From CAZRHR01 sp964578885 (GTDB lineage: Bacteria; Bacteroidota; Bacteroidia; CAIKAF01): a DNA stretch of 64,000 bases. Where the stretch lies: the NCBI GenBank assembly GCA_964578885.1, contig CAZOEO010000018.1, positions 3,387 to 67,386 of the forward strand, in the 5' to 3' direction. The position numbers and the translations under genes are program-made. Shown piece after piece: positions 18,122 through 27,668 of the stretch. The notes under the pieces were generated by a model, which made no database searches, was not told the origin of the DNA, and saw only the letters and a list, made by a program, of their open reading frames with translations. How positions within the stretch are numbered: position 1 is the first letter of the stretch; each line of letters starts with the position of its first letter.

Positions 18122-18196
18122 GAAGGATGAATTACGAATAGCGTTAAAAAATGCTATTGACAATCGACGCAAAAATACTATAAGAATTCATCCTTC
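18122..18196. repeat. 12-bp perfect inverted repeat bracketing the act operon promoter
   Basis: GAAGGATGAATT (18122-18133) and AATTCATCCTTC (18185-18196) are exact reverse complements separated by 51 bases. The interval contains the TATTTTTG promoter (minus strand) and a second dyad, AATAGC (18137-18142) with GCTATT (18153-18158), extendable through a wobble and two further pairs to a four-base A loop, which would form a hairpin in the leader. The outer repeat could be a two-site operator; nothing in the sequence names a regulator. Confidence 0.6.
18170..18177 (-). promoter_or_regulatory. TAnnTTTG promoter of the actABCDEF-coxBA operon
   Basis: Minus-strand TATTTTTG is an exact match to the -7 consensus, placing the transcript start near 18163 and leaving a leader of about 40 nt before the actA ATG at 18120. 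No clear TTTG -33 element is seen at the usual distance, which would fit an activator-dependent promoter. Confidence 0.55.
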
Positions 18197-18390
18197 CGCT
18201 ATTTTGTTTGGTTTTTTTCCATGAAAATGCTCTTTAGACTTATTCTAAATTAGTTTAGCGTTGAGGATTAGGTTTTTCAATTCAAAAGAGCCACCATAAT
18301 TTGTTTTAATCTTCAAATTCACTGCTTAAGTGGATTACAAAGGACACATAGCCATTGGGGCACAGGTCTAAATCATCATTTGATTTTATG

Positions 18391-18398
18391 TATATTCG
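18391..18398 (+). promoter_or_regulatory. Candidate -7 element for the S46 peptidase gene
   Basis: TATATTCG differs from TAnnTTTG by one base and lies 31 bases before the ATG at 18430. No -33 element at the usual distance was seen. The rest of the 300-bp divergent region between actA and this gene shows nothing else recognisable. Confidence 0.35.
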
Positions 18399-18429
18399 AC
18401 CCGAAGAAACTCGTTACAACCGATTACTT

Positions 18430-20565
18430 ATGCGCTATTTCACTAAACCATTAGTGGTTTTATTATTCCTGTGCAGTCACTTTCAACTAAGGGCCAATGA
18501 AGGAATGTGGTTACCGAACCGGGTAGCTGAATATTATGGCATGATGCAGAAATTGGGTTTACAACTTCCTGCTGAAGCCGTGTATAGCATGAATCAACCT
18601 TCTCTCAAAGATGCAGTAGTACATTTTGGTGGATTTTGCACGGGAGAAATTGTTTCGAAACAAGGTTTGGTTTTCACCAATCACCATTGCGGGTACGATG
18701 CCATTGCGGGTCTTTCCACCCCTCAGGCCAACCATCTCAGAGATGGTTACTGGGCCAAAGAATTTTCAGGTGAATTACCTGTCAAAGATTTATTTGTACG
18801 CATCCTTTATCGGATTGAGGACGTCACAGAACGCATTATTTATGCGGACAATCCGGACGAAGCCATTAAACGGGTGGTACAAGAAGCCCGCGGTGCAGGA
18901 AATTATCACGCTGTTGTTACTCCCGTTTATTATGGAAACCAATATCTCTTGTGGGTTTATGAAGAATTCCGGGATATTCGCTTTGTAGGTACGCCACCAG
19001 AATCCATCGGAAAATTCGGTGGAGACACCGATAACTGGACCTGGCCACGCCATACCGGAGACTTTTCAGTTTTTCGGATTTATGCCTCTCCGGATAATAA
19101 ACCAGCGCCTTATGCCGCTGAAAATGTTCCTTATCGTCCGCGCCACCATTTTCCCATCAGTTTAAAAGGAGTAGGTGAAAAAGACTTTTCCATGATTCTT
19201 GGTTTCCCTGGCCGTACCACACGCTATTTACCACCGGCTGCTTTACAATTCAAAGTAAACGATGAATACCCGGTTCGTGCAGAGGTTTACGCCAGAAGAA
19301 TCCGCAGGATGAAGGAAGAAATGGAAAAAAGCGAAGTAGTACGATTGAATTTAGCGAGTACTGAAGCACGTTTGGCCAATGGCCAAAAATATTTCAGAGG
19401 GGTTATTGAAGCATTCAAAGACCCAGAAGTTGGCAGTCCCGCCAATCAACTGGCCTTTGCCTATATGGAATGGGCCAAAGCCGGAGCCGACCGTGCAGCG
19501 TATGCCACCTTGGTCGATGATTTCAGAAAACTTTATTCAGAATATCACCATTTTCTGATGCAGGAACTCTACCTCACTCAAACGGTTGGAGCCACCCTTC
19601 CCATGATTGTGGGCAGCCGGATTCGTCCATGGTTTGAGTTGGCAACTGCGGAAGAAAAGGACGCAGAAAAAATAGCTACCGCATTAACCAAAGCACGGGA
19701 AGCATCACTGCCCATCTTTGAAAAATCACATTCGGTCACGAATCAAAAGGTATTTGCGGAAATGGTGCGCATTGTGGTACAAGCCCTTCCACCAGACAAG
19801 CTACCTACCACCCTGAATCGCCAGGCGCTGTCCAAACTCAAAGCAGCCAAAACGGGTGACATTTATGATGCTTTGGCTCAGGAAATTTTCCAAAAATCCA
19901 TTTTAACCGACTCCATTCGTTTGGCGCGTTTTTGGGCAAAGCCAAATGCCAAAACCATGGAGAAAGATCTTGGTTTTCAGATGTATCTCTCGTATCACAA
20001 CCTTATGCTTCCATTGAGCAAAAACCTCAATTTTTTCCGGAAGCAAGAAAACGACCTCTTGAAAACCTGGATGGCCGGATTAATGAAGTTTCAATCGGAC
20101 AAAGCCTTTTATCCGGATGCCAACTCGACCCTCCGTTTATCTTTCGGTACAGCAAGGGCTTACACAGGCCCCGAGGCCAAAGCCTACACATACATTACAA
20201 GTCATGAAGGCATTCTGGAAAAAGAGAATCCTGAAAATCCTGAATTCCTTGTACCTGCCAATCAAAAGCAAGCCCTGGTGGCCCGCGACTTTGGACGCTA
20301 TGCGGACAAAAAAGGCTTTTTACCGGTTAACTTCCTGACAGACCACGACATTACTGGTGGAAACAGCGGATCTCCCGTAATCAATGGAAAAGGAGAACTG
20401 GTCGGTATTGCCTTCGATGGAAACTGGGAAGGCATGGCCGGAGATTTGGTTTTTGACGACCGTGTAAAACGAACCATCAACGTGGACATTCGCTATGTAC
20501 TGTTTTGTATGGACAAACTTGGTGGTGCAAACCGACTAATCCAGGAGTTGACGATAGCGCCTTAA
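18430..20565 (+). CDS. S46-family dipeptidyl peptidase (DPP7-like)
   Basis: 711 residues from the ATG at 18430; upstream in-frame starts would place non-signal sequence before the signal peptide (MRYFTKPLVVLLFLCSHFQLRA). The mature N-terminus NEGMWLPNRV is a hallmark of family S46. The chymotrypsin-type triad is visible: His in TNHHCGYDA (about residue 85), Asp in RHTGDFSVFR (about 210) and Ser in GGNSGSPVING (about 645). Eighteen residues after the catalytic Ser the sequence reads AFDGNWE, with Gly where the acidic-residue-specific DPP11 has Arg. This predicts DPP7-type preference for hydrophobic P1 residues. The enzyme removes dipeptides from periplasmic oligopeptides and suits an amino-acid-consuming lifestyle. 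Its stop overlaps the convergent pssA by 4 bp. Confidence 0.94.
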   Translation: MRYFTKPLVVLLFLCSHFQLRANEGMWLPNRVAEYYGMMQKLGLQLPAEAVYSMNQPSLKDAVVHFGGFCTGEIVSKQGLVFTNHHCGYDAIAGLSTPQANHLRDGYWAKEFSGELPVKDLFVRILYRIEDVTERIIYADNPDEAIKRVVQEARGAGNYHAVVTPVYYGNQYLLWVYEEFRDIRFVGTPPESIGKFGGDTDNWTWPRHTGDFSVFRIYASPDNKPAPYAAENVPYRPRHHFPISLKGVGEKDFSMILGFPGRTTRYLPPAALQFKVNDEYPVRAEVYARRIRRMKEEMEKSEVVRLNLASTEARLANGQKYFRGVIEAFKDPEVGSPANQLAFAYMEWAKAGADRAAYATLVDDFRKLYSEYHHFLMQELYLTQTVGATLPMIVGSRIRPWFELATAEEKDAEKIATALTKAREASLPIFEKSHSVTNQKVFAEMVRIVVQALPPDKLPTTLNRQALSKLKAAKTGDIYDALAQEIFQKSILTDSIRLARFWAKPNAKTMEKDLGFQMYLSYHNLMLPLSKNLNFFRKQENDLLKTWMAGLMKFQSDKAFYPDANSTLRLSFGTARAYTGPEAKAYTYITSHEGILEKENPENPEFLVPANQKQALVARDFGRYADKKGFLPVNFLTDHDITGGNSGSPVINGKGELVGIAFDGNWEGMAGDLVFDDRVKRTINVDIRYVLFCMDKLGGANRLIQELTIAP

Positions 20566-21293
20566 GCAATAGCAATCGCGCGAAAATGCCCGTATGAGCA
20601 TACAGCATACCAAGGTAAAACCATTGGAATACCCCAACTTCCGGGAATAAACCAAAGAAGAGGTAATCCAACCAAAAATAAGAGCGGCCAAATTCGTGTT
20701 ACAACACGGGTTTGGCCTTTTTTCTGAAACCCTTTGAGCGAAAAAAGGCGGATGTCAGCTAAAAGCAGGGGAGACATGGCTAAAAGGAAAAGCAGAGGCC
20801 ATAACGAAACCTCACTTCCCTGATGCAGGGCTAAGGTCATCCAAATCAAACCATAAAATGGTGTGGGAACGCCGAAGAAATCGGTGGTTTGCCTGATGTC
20901 ATGATTAAACCTGGCAAGTCGAAGTGCCGAAAGGGCAGGAATAACAGCAGAGCCAAGGAAAATGGGAAAGACAGGCCAATCTGCCGGCCAAACGGACTGA
21001 ATCATTAGAAAACAAATTAAACCTGGCACTACTCCGAAAGAAATCACATCAGCCAGAGAATCTAAATCTTTTCCAATGGAGGAGGTAACCCGCAGCGCTC
21101 TGGCGGCCCAACCATCGAACACATCGAAAATAGCCGCGGCCATGATGCACCAGGACATGTATAAAAGTGTCTCTGCAAGAACAAACTTATCGTGTTGATC
21201 CGGCATATTTACCGCCAAACCAATAGCGGTAAATCCACAAACCAGATTGAAAAGAGTCAGTAAATTCGGGATAAAAGAAATTACGCTGCGCAT
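20562..21293 (-). CDS. pssA: CDP-diacylglycerol-serine O-phosphatidyltransferase
   Basis: 243 residues from the ATG at 21293. An in-frame ATG at 21308 would add five residues but overlaps a TACTTTTA sequence that resembles the -7 promoter element, so the inner start is preferred. The N-terminus MRSVISFIPNLLTLFNLVCG is typical of PssA. The CDP-alcohol phosphatidyltransferase motif D-x2-D-G-x2-A-R-x8-G-x3-D-x3-D is complete in DVFDGWAARALRVTSSIG followed by KDLDSLAD. Six to eight membrane helices follow. It makes phosphatidylserine, precursor of phosphatidylethanolamine, at the cytoplasmic membrane. The gene converges on the S46 peptidase gene with overlapping stops. Confidence 0.93.
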   Translation of the reverse strand: MRSVISFIPNLLTLFNLVCGFTAIGLAVNMPDQHDKFVLAETLLYMSWCIMAAAIFDVFDGWAARALRVTSSIGKDLDSLADVISFGVVPGLICFLMIQSVWPADWPVFPIFLGSAVIPALSALRLARFNHDIRQTTDFFGVPTPFYGLIWMTLALHQGSEVSLWPLLFLLAMSPLLLADIRLFSLKGFQKKGQTRVVTRIWPLLFLVGLPLLWFIPGSWGIPMVLPWYAVCSYGHFRAIAIA

Positions 21294-21412
21294 GGTGTAA
21301 AAGTACATAAAAGGCCGGAAAGGGAGACAAGGGAGGTTCCGGAGTGCGGGAGAGGCACATCAACAGAACCATTTTCAGCAGTGCCAAAACACAAAAATTG
21401 AGTAAAGAAAAA

Positions 21413-21445
21413 TTTGATTTGGGCGGTTGGGTTTTCGTAACTTAG
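21413..21445 (+). promoter_or_regulatory. Candidate promoter of porV-porU
   Basis: TTTG at 21413-21416 and TAACTTAG at 21438-21445 are separated by 21 bases; the second differs from TAnnTTTG at one position. The start codon of porV follows 21 bases downstream. Confidence 0.45.
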
Positions 21446-21466
21446 CCATTTAAATGGACCCACAGC

Positions 21467-22561
21467 ATGCGCTTACAAGTCTGGCTTTGGTTTAGTGTAT
21501 TTTGGGCCATGTCGCTCAAATCACAAACCGTTAAATATGCCAATGCATTTTTAGACATTGGGGTTGGCTGCCGTGGCTTGGCCATGTCCAATGCGACAGT
21601 TGCTTCAGCAGATGATGCGACGGCTGCGTATTGGAATCCGGCAGGACTTACCGGCATGCGACGCGATATTCAATTGGGATTCATGCACAATGAGCATTTT
21701 GCCGGCATTGTAAAATATGACTATGGAGGTTTAGCGATCCGATTTAGTGAGCGGGACGCAGGTGCTTTTACTTTTATCCGTTCCGGAGTAGATGATATTC
21801 CGAATACACTTGAATTAATTGATGCCAATGGCCAGGTCGATTACGACCGGGTCAAAAGTTTTTCTGCCGCAGATTATGCCTTCATGTTTAGTTATGCCAG
21901 AAAATTCAAAGACTTGCCATTGAGCATAGGAGGTACGGTGAAAATATTGCATCGTGCCGTGGGCGAATTTGGAGAAGGCTGGGGCTTTGGTATTGATGCG
22001 GGAGTGAGATGGACGCCCAAAAAGTGGAGGTTTGGTCTGATGTTGAGAGACATGAGTTCTACCATCACCAATTTCTCTTATAATACAGAAACGTTCAGGG
22101 TTATTTTTGCTCAAACCGGCAACGAAATCATCTCGAATAGTACTGAAATTGCAGTACCGCGGGCTATTTTGGGCGCGGGTTATGCTTTTGAATTACCAGC
22201 AGGTTTTAAGATTCAACCGGAAATCAACCTCACCTTTACCACCGATGGTCGCCGAAATGTTTTGGTGCAGGGAGACCCAATCAGCATGGATCCATCAGCA
22301 GGATTAGAAATTGGCTTTAGAGATATTGTGTTTCTTAGAGGGGGCATCGGTCGGTTCCAATTCACTAAAAACGCGACGCCCGGAGGAGGTTTCGATGGGA
22401 AATCGCTCGCCTTTATGCCTACCGCAGGCATTGGTTTTCGAATCAAAGCGGTGAATATTGATTACACGCTGGCGAATTTTGGAAGCCAACTAATGGGCGT
22501 AAGTCACGTTTTTTCCATTCGGCTCGATTTGAAAAAAGGCGTTAAAACCACCACACCATGA
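21467..22561 (+). CDS. porV: Type IX secretion outer-membrane protein PorV
   Basis: 364 residues. A signal peptide (to about residue 21) is followed by the FadL-like barrel start YANAFLDIGVGCRGLAMSN and ATAAYWNPAGL, the diagnostic PorV/PorQ motif. Regular alternating strands continue to the C-terminal FSIRLDLKKG. PorV is the outer-membrane shuttle that receives T9SS cargo from the Sov translocon and delivers it to the PorU sortase. Its stop overlaps the porU start (ATGA), so the two are translationally coupled; this adjacency and the longer form distinguish it from PorQ. Confidence 0.94.
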   Translation: MRLQVWLWFSVFWAMSLKSQTVKYANAFLDIGVGCRGLAMSNATVASADDATAAYWNPAGLTGMRRDIQLGFMHNEHFAGIVKYDYGGLAIRFSERDAGAFTFIRSGVDDIPNTLELIDANGQVDYDRVKSFSAADYAFMFSYARKFKDLPLSIGGTVKILHRAVGEFGEGWGFGIDAGVRWTPKKWRFGLMLRDMSSTITNFSYNTETFRVIFAQTGNEIISNSTEIAVPRAILGAGYAFELPAGFKIQPEINLTFTTDGRRNVLVQGDPISMDPSAGLEIGFRDIVFLRGGIGRFQFTKNATPGGGFDGKSLAFMPTAGIGFRIKAVNIDYTLANFGSQLMGVSHVFSIRLDLKKGVKTTTP

Positions 22562-25500
22562 GACAGGTAGGTTACTTCATTTTCGGTTTATTGCTTTTAC
22601 TTGGTTTTTCTGCCACCACCCAAGCGCAAATTTTGGGACATGAATGGATTAATTTTAGTCAGCGATATTATAAATTGCCCGTCACCACTGAAGGCGTTCA
22701 TCGGGTTTCTCAGCCGGTCCTTGTAGCAGCAGGGATTCCTGTAACAACCATAGATCCCAGAAATTTTCAAATATTTTTCCGTGGTCAGGAGATTCCCATT
22801 TTTGTAAGTGGCGCGTCCGATGGTAGTTTTGACGCCAATGACTTTATTGAATTTGTAGGCGTTCGAAACGATGGTTGGTTAGATACAACACTTTATGCTA
22901 ACCCGGACTGGCATCCCCACCGGAACCAAAGTCTATTCTCCAACACGTCGTTTTATTTTCTCACCTGGAATAGCCAGATTAACAACAAACGATTTAAAGT
23001 AGAAACAGATACCACCCTGGCCCCCCACCCCATTTCCAGTCATTATTTTTATGAATTATATTTTAATCCGAACTATAACCTTTACTACACGGGCAACAAC
23101 TATAGTGGCGGGGTAGCCAATTCCGAATATGAGCCGGGTGCGGGACTTACTGCGGTGGTCACGAATGCATCGACCGTAACGCCATCCTGGAACAGTGCGC
23201 CCTTTAGCAATACTCGAAATTCCTTATTTACCGCCGAAAACGGAACATTGGAAGTTCGGGTGATCTCCGCGAGCAACCCAAATGCATTTTCCAGGGATCA
23301 TCTCAGGGAAATACGAATTGGAAGTCAAGTGCTTACAACAGACACCTTAGAAGGTTACACTTTCAAAAAATACGTGTATTCTGTTAGTGGCGCAGCTTTA
23401 TCCGCAGCGGCAACCGGTCCTGTTACAGTCGCCTATTTAAATACGTTTTCCACTCAAACCCGAAATGGTTTAAGCGAAGTAAGGGCCGTTTTACCCCAAA
23501 CTTATGTTATGGGCGGTCGTCAGCGGCAATTCTTAAGAATTCCTCCTTCCGGTCCGGGAAAAACAGGAATTGTACTTCAGTCATTTAACAATTCCGGCGG
23601 AGCTGTTTGGTTGTACGACCTTACCGGAAGTCACAGAATTCCGATGCAACCTGCTGGCACAGGAAGATACCGGGGCGTTATACCTAATGGAACGCAAAAT
23701 AGGCGTTGCTATCTTTCAGCAGAATCACAAACCATCGCCATTTCCTCCGTGATACCGGTAGGGTTAGACGGCCAGTTTTTAAACCTGCGCGATCAATATC
23801 GGGACTACGATTACTTGATTTTGACCCATAACAATCTGATGGCTTCGGCGCGACGTTATGCCAATTTCCGCAGTCTCACGGGATATCAACCCTTGGTTGT
23901 TAATGTTGCCGATGCCTATGATTTGTTTGCGTACGGCATTCAGGGACATCCTATTGCGATTAAACGGTTATTGGAATTTACCCATCAGAACTGGACCATC
24001 AAGCCCGCACATTTGTTCATTATCGGAAAAGGAATTTCCAACAATCTCAGGTATTTCAATACCACTGTTTTGGATCAGCGGAATTTGATTCCCGGTTTTG
24101 GAGTTCCCCCAACCGATAATTTATATGGCCATCGCTTGCTGGGGCAGCCGGGGCAGCAAGTGGCCATTGGCCGATTAGCCGCAGAAACAGAGGTACAAGT
24201 AGATGCGTATTTGCGGAAAATGCAAACGTATGAAACCAATTCCGCAGATTACTGGATGAAAAACATCTTGCACATGGGTGGGGGTAAAACCCTGGCGGAG
24301 CAGCAATTATTGTCTTTTTACCTGAATAATTTCCGTGCCCATGCCCAGGGTGTTAGTTTGGGGGCATTTGTGCATACCTTCTTGAAAAACACTTCTGCAC
24401 CCATTCAAATTGGTGTAGTAGATTCGGTCAGAAAGCTCATTAATGAGGAAGGCGTGTCGTTGATTACAATTTTCGGGCATGGTTCCGGGCAAGGATTCGA
24501 CCAGAACATTGATGATCCGGCGAATTACCTGAATCAGGGTAAATACTTTACCCTCATTGCAAATTCATGTTTATCGGGAGATATTTTTAATCCTGAGTTT
24601 CTGGTGAGTGAGCGATTCGTTTTGGAGCCAGAAAAAGCGGCGGTTGGATTTATTGCGTCTGGCAGTCCCGGGATTTCAAGTTTATTAAACATATACACCG
24701 ACACCCTGTACCGACGTTTTTCCCGGGACAATTTTGGGAGAACTTTGGGTGAAAGCATGCGCAGATCCATCAGTGCCAATACCACCTCTTCAGCGAGTCC
24801 ACTTCTCCAGATTACCACGTTTCAAATGCAGCTTCATGGCGACCCAGCCATCCGCTTTCGCATTCCGACCCAGCCCGATTTATTTATTCGGCCCTCTTTT
24901 GTGAATTTACAATCGGAAATTACCACCGAACAAGATTCCTTTTTGGTTCAAGCCCGCGTTGGAAATTTAGGTGCGAAACCACTGGATAGCGTTACGGTCT
25001 CCTTCCGTTGGAGAAGAGCCAATGGTACGGATACTACGGCGGTAGACGTAGTTCCATCGATTGGATTTACAGACACGGCTCGCGTTTGGTTTCGGATGCG
25101 TTCTACGGATGTAGGCAATCAGTTTGTAGATATTTCAGTAGATCCCATCAATCAAATTACAGAGGTTTCGGAAGCCAACAATTTTGTTTCGATGGCATTT
25201 CGCATCTCTTCCTCTGATCTTATTCCTGTATATCCGCGACAATATGGTGTCGTTCCCCAATCGCGACCTGTCATGCGCGCTTCTACCGGAGATCCATTTG
25301 CCCCCATGAGGAGTTACCGTTTGTGGATAGACACAGTAAAAACCTTCTCCAGCCCGTTTTTGCGGGATACCATTATTCAATCAACCGGCGGCGTTATCAG
25401 TTGGTCTCCGGCCATCACCCTAGCAGACTCTCAAGTGGTGTATTGGCGCACCGGTACTGACTCCATGCAAACAGGGAATTTCTATCGTTACAGAACGGCC

Positions 25501-27579
25501 AGCTTCCAATACATTGCCAATCGAACAGGCTGGGGCCAGGCGAGATTTAATCAAGTAACGGATAACAATCTACTTTATTTACTTCCTGATACCCAAAATA
25601 CAAGTTTTAGTTTTTCTCCTGTAAGGAAAAAATTAGGCTGTAAAGTGTTGGGGTGTATGGGACCACTTACTTACACCAATACCCTTTATACCATAGATGG
25701 TACCATTCAGGAAGATAATGGATGCCAAGTTACTCCCGGCATTTACGTTGCCATCATCAATCCCATTACCCTTGAACCATGGGAAACAGGATGGGGCTCC
25801 CTGAACCAGCAAAATAATTTTGGGAATGCCAACCACAATGCCTGTAAGCCAAGACCAGAAAAATACTTCATTTATTGGCTAAATACTCAGAATCAAAGAG
25901 ATGGGCTACAACTTTTGCTGGATGCGGTACCCAACGACTATTATGTGCTGGCGTACACCTATAACAATAACGTTTTCAATACACCGGGAAACTGGCCAGA
26001 TCCATTAATTCAGCGTTTCGAGAACTTGGGAGCAGATACATTAAGAACCCTGGCAACCAATGGCATTGGACGTCCGTACATCTTCTTTGCCCAAAAGGGA
26101 AATCCGAATACTGCAATTGAAATCGTAGGCAATTCGCCATGTGATTATATTGAAATGGAAACAGATTTGGTGACAGATTGGGTCTACGGTTCCTACAGTT
26201 CTCCAAGAATAGGCCCATCCTCCCAATGGCGTTCATTAACCTGGCAAACTACGGCCCTGGAAGCTGTACCGAAAGATTCCACATTTTTACGCGTCTACGG
26301 AATTAGAGCCAACGGACAGCAAGACCTGCTGATACCCGCGTTGCCAAAAGGAACACATATCTTTAATACCCTTAATGACACCATTCCGGCCTCCATTTAC
26401 CCTTATCTAAGGTTATCTGCCTTTACAAGAAACGACCAAACTTTAAAACCTGCTCAGCTGAAACAGTGGCATGTTTTGTTCGATAACGTCCCGGAGTTGG
26501 CATTAAATCCCGCACGATTTTTCCAGTTTCAATCGGATTCATTGAGTCAGGGAGACCCGTTTTCCATGGCCATTGCCATAGAAAATATTGGAGATCAGCC
26601 TGCCGACTCCTGTAATATCCGCTATCAGATTCTGGACAGAAACAATCAATCTACCCTCATCGACCATCGGGGCACCAATACTTTGCCCGGTCAGTTCTTT
26701 GTGGATTCTATTAGTTTGAATTCCATGAATTATCCAGGCGCCAATGCCATTCGGGTGGATGTGAATAATCCAAATATGCCGGGTGCATTCGGAGAAATCA
26801 CCTTGCTGAATAATGTGGCAGAACGTCGGTTTATCGTTGGAACAGATCGCATTAATCCATTGTTGGAAGTCACCTTTGACGGACAGCATATTATGGATGG
26901 AGATTTGGTGTCAGCTAAACCTACTATTTTGGTACGGCTCACAGATGAGAACCCCATGCTACCCTTGAACGATACTGCGGATTACGAATTATATCTCAGG
27001 ACTCCCGGTTCTTCTACGCTTCGTCGGATTTACATGGGCTCGCCGGAAATCACCTTTTCACCAGCCAATGGCAATTTGAATCGGGCAGAAATTGAATATC
27101 GTCCCGATTTTACAGGCCAAGACGGGAAATACGAGTTCATGGTAAGGGCAAGAGACCGCAGTGCCAACCGTTCCGGAAAAGGAGATGGAGATTATGATTA
27201 TATCATCCGCTTCGAAGTCGTGAATCAAAGCACCATTACTGAAATCATTAATTATCCCAACCCATTCTCTACCTCCACGCGATTTGTTTTTACCCTGACA
27301 GGTTCCACCCTGCCCGACGAATTGACCATCCGCATCATGACCACTTCCGGTGTGGTGGTACGGGAAATTACCATGGATGAACTGGGACCGATTCGGATTG
27401 GCAAGAATATGACCGAGTTTGCCTGGGATGGAACCGATGAATTTGGAGACAAACTGGCCACAGGCGTCTATATTTACAAAGTCGAAGCACGCATGGCCGG
27501 CAACGATATCGACCGAAGATCTACTTCTATCGATCGCTTTTTTAAGGCCGGATTTGGAAAACTCTATATTCTGAGGTGA
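22558..27579 (+). CDS. porU: Type IX secretion system sortase PorU (long form)
   Basis: 1673 residues, well above the roughly 1150-1300 of characterised PorU. A signal peptide ends near residue 24. The gingipain-type (C25) protease domain spans about residues 415-790: DYDYLILTHNN, then GRLAAETEVQVDAYLRKM, catalytic His in FGHGSGQGFD (about 640) and catalytic Cys in ANSCLSGDIF (about 669), ending with LHGDPAIRF. A CARDB-like adhesion domain follows (about 775-880), then several beta-rich stretches, and a C-terminal FlgD-like module starting at INYPNPFSTSTRFVF and closing with DKLATGVYIYKVEARM. PorU removes the C-terminal signal from cargo and attaches it to A-LPS. Translational coupling to porV matches the PorU-PorV attachment complex. 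Confidence 0.94.
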   Translation: MRQVGYFIFGLLLLLGFSATTQAQILGHEWINFSQRYYKLPVTTEGVHRVSQPVLVAAGIPVTTIDPRNFQIFFRGQEIPIFVSGASDGSFDANDFIEFVGVRNDGWLDTTLYANPDWHPHRNQSLFSNTSFYFLTWNSQINNKRFKVETDTTLAPHPISSHYFYELYFNPNYNLYYTGNNYSGGVANSEYEPGAGLTAVVTNASTVTPSWNSAPFSNTRNSLFTAENGTLEVRVISASNPNAFSRDHLREIRIGSQVLTTDTLEGYTFKKYVYSVSGAALSAAATGPVTVAYLNTFSTQTRNGLSEVRAVLPQTYVMGGRQRQFLRIPPSGPGKTGIVLQSFNNSGGAVWLYDLTGSHRIPMQPAGTGRYRGVIPNGTQNRRCYLSAESQTIAISSVIPVGLDGQFLNLRDQYRDYDYLILTHNNLMASARRYANFRSLTGYQPLVVNVADAYDLFAYGIQGHPIAIKRLLEFTHQNWTIKPAHLFIIGKGISNNLRYFNTTVLDQRNLIPGFGVPPTDNLYGHRLLGQPGQQVAIGRLAAETEVQVDAYLRKMQTYETNSADYWMKNILHMGGGKTLAEQQLLSFYLNNFRAHAQGVSLGAFVHTFLKNTSAPIQIGVVDSVRKLINEEGVSLITIFGHGSGQGFDQNIDDPANYLNQGKYFTLIANSCLSGDIFNPEFLVSERFVLEPEKAAVGFIASGSPGISSLLNIYTDTLYRRFSRDNFGRTLGESMRRSISANTTSSASPLLQITTFQMQLHGDPAIRFRIPTQPDLFIRPSFVNLQSEITTEQDSFLVQARVGNLGAKPLDSVTVSFRWRRANGTDTTAVDVVPSIGFTDTARVWFRMRSTDVGNQFVDISVDPINQITEVSEANNFVSMAFRISSSDLIPVYPRQYGVVPQSRPVMRASTGDPFAPMRSYRLWIDTVKTFSSPFLRDTIIQSTGGVISWSPAITLADSQVVYWRTGTDSMQTGNFYRYRTASFQYIANRTGWGQARFNQVTDNNLLYLLPDTQNTSFSFSPVRKKLGCKVLGCMGPLTYTNTLYTIDGTIQEDNGCQVTPGIYVAIINPITLEPWETGWGSLNQQNNFGNANHNACKPRPEKYFIYWLNTQNQRDGLQLLLDAVPNDYYVLAYTYNNNVFNTPGNWPDPLIQRFENLGADTLRTLATNGIGRPYIFFAQKGNPNTAIEIVGNSPCDYIEMETDLVTDWVYGSYSSPRIGPSSQWRSLTWQTTALEAVPKDSTFLRVYGIRANGQQDLLIPALPKGTHIFNTLNDTIPASIYPYLRLSAFTRNDQTLKPAQLKQWHVLFDNVPELALNPARFFQFQSDSLSQGDPFSMAIAIENIGDQPADSCNIRYQILDRNNQSTLIDHRGTNTLPGQFFVDSISLNSMNYPGANAIRVDVNNPNMPGAFGEITLLNNVAERRFIVGTDRINPLLEVTFDGQHIMDGDLVSAKPTILVRLTDENPMLPLNDTADYELYLRTPGSSTLRRIYMGSPEITFSPANGNLNRAEIEYRPDFTGQDGKYEFMVRARDRSANRSGKGDGDYDYIIRFEVVNQSTITEIINYPNPFSTSTRFVFTLTGSTLPDELTIRIMTTSGVVVREITMDELGPIRIGKNMTEFAWDGTDEFGDKLATGVYIYKVEARMAGNDIDRRSTSIDRFFKAGFGKLYILR

Positions 27580-27592
27580 GCTAGGTGGCAGC

Positions 27593-27606
27593 GTAACAAA
27601 AGTTAC
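27593..27606. repeat. Short hairpin GTAAC-AAAA-GTTAC after porU
   Basis: A 5-bp perfect inverted repeat with a four-base loop lies in the 89-bp gap between porU and the next gene. It lacks a T tract on the plus strand, so it is not a standard terminator; it may be a weak transcriptional pause or protein-binding site. Confidence 0.3.
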
Positions 27607-27668
27607 AACCTGTAAAACGAGGATATATTAATTTCCTTGACGTTTTAAACCATTGGCGTTGATACGTT

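Noticed and set aside
18355..18429. Upstream start of the S46 peptidase
   Set aside because: It would put 25 non-hydrophobic residues before the signal peptide and would include the likely promoter element.
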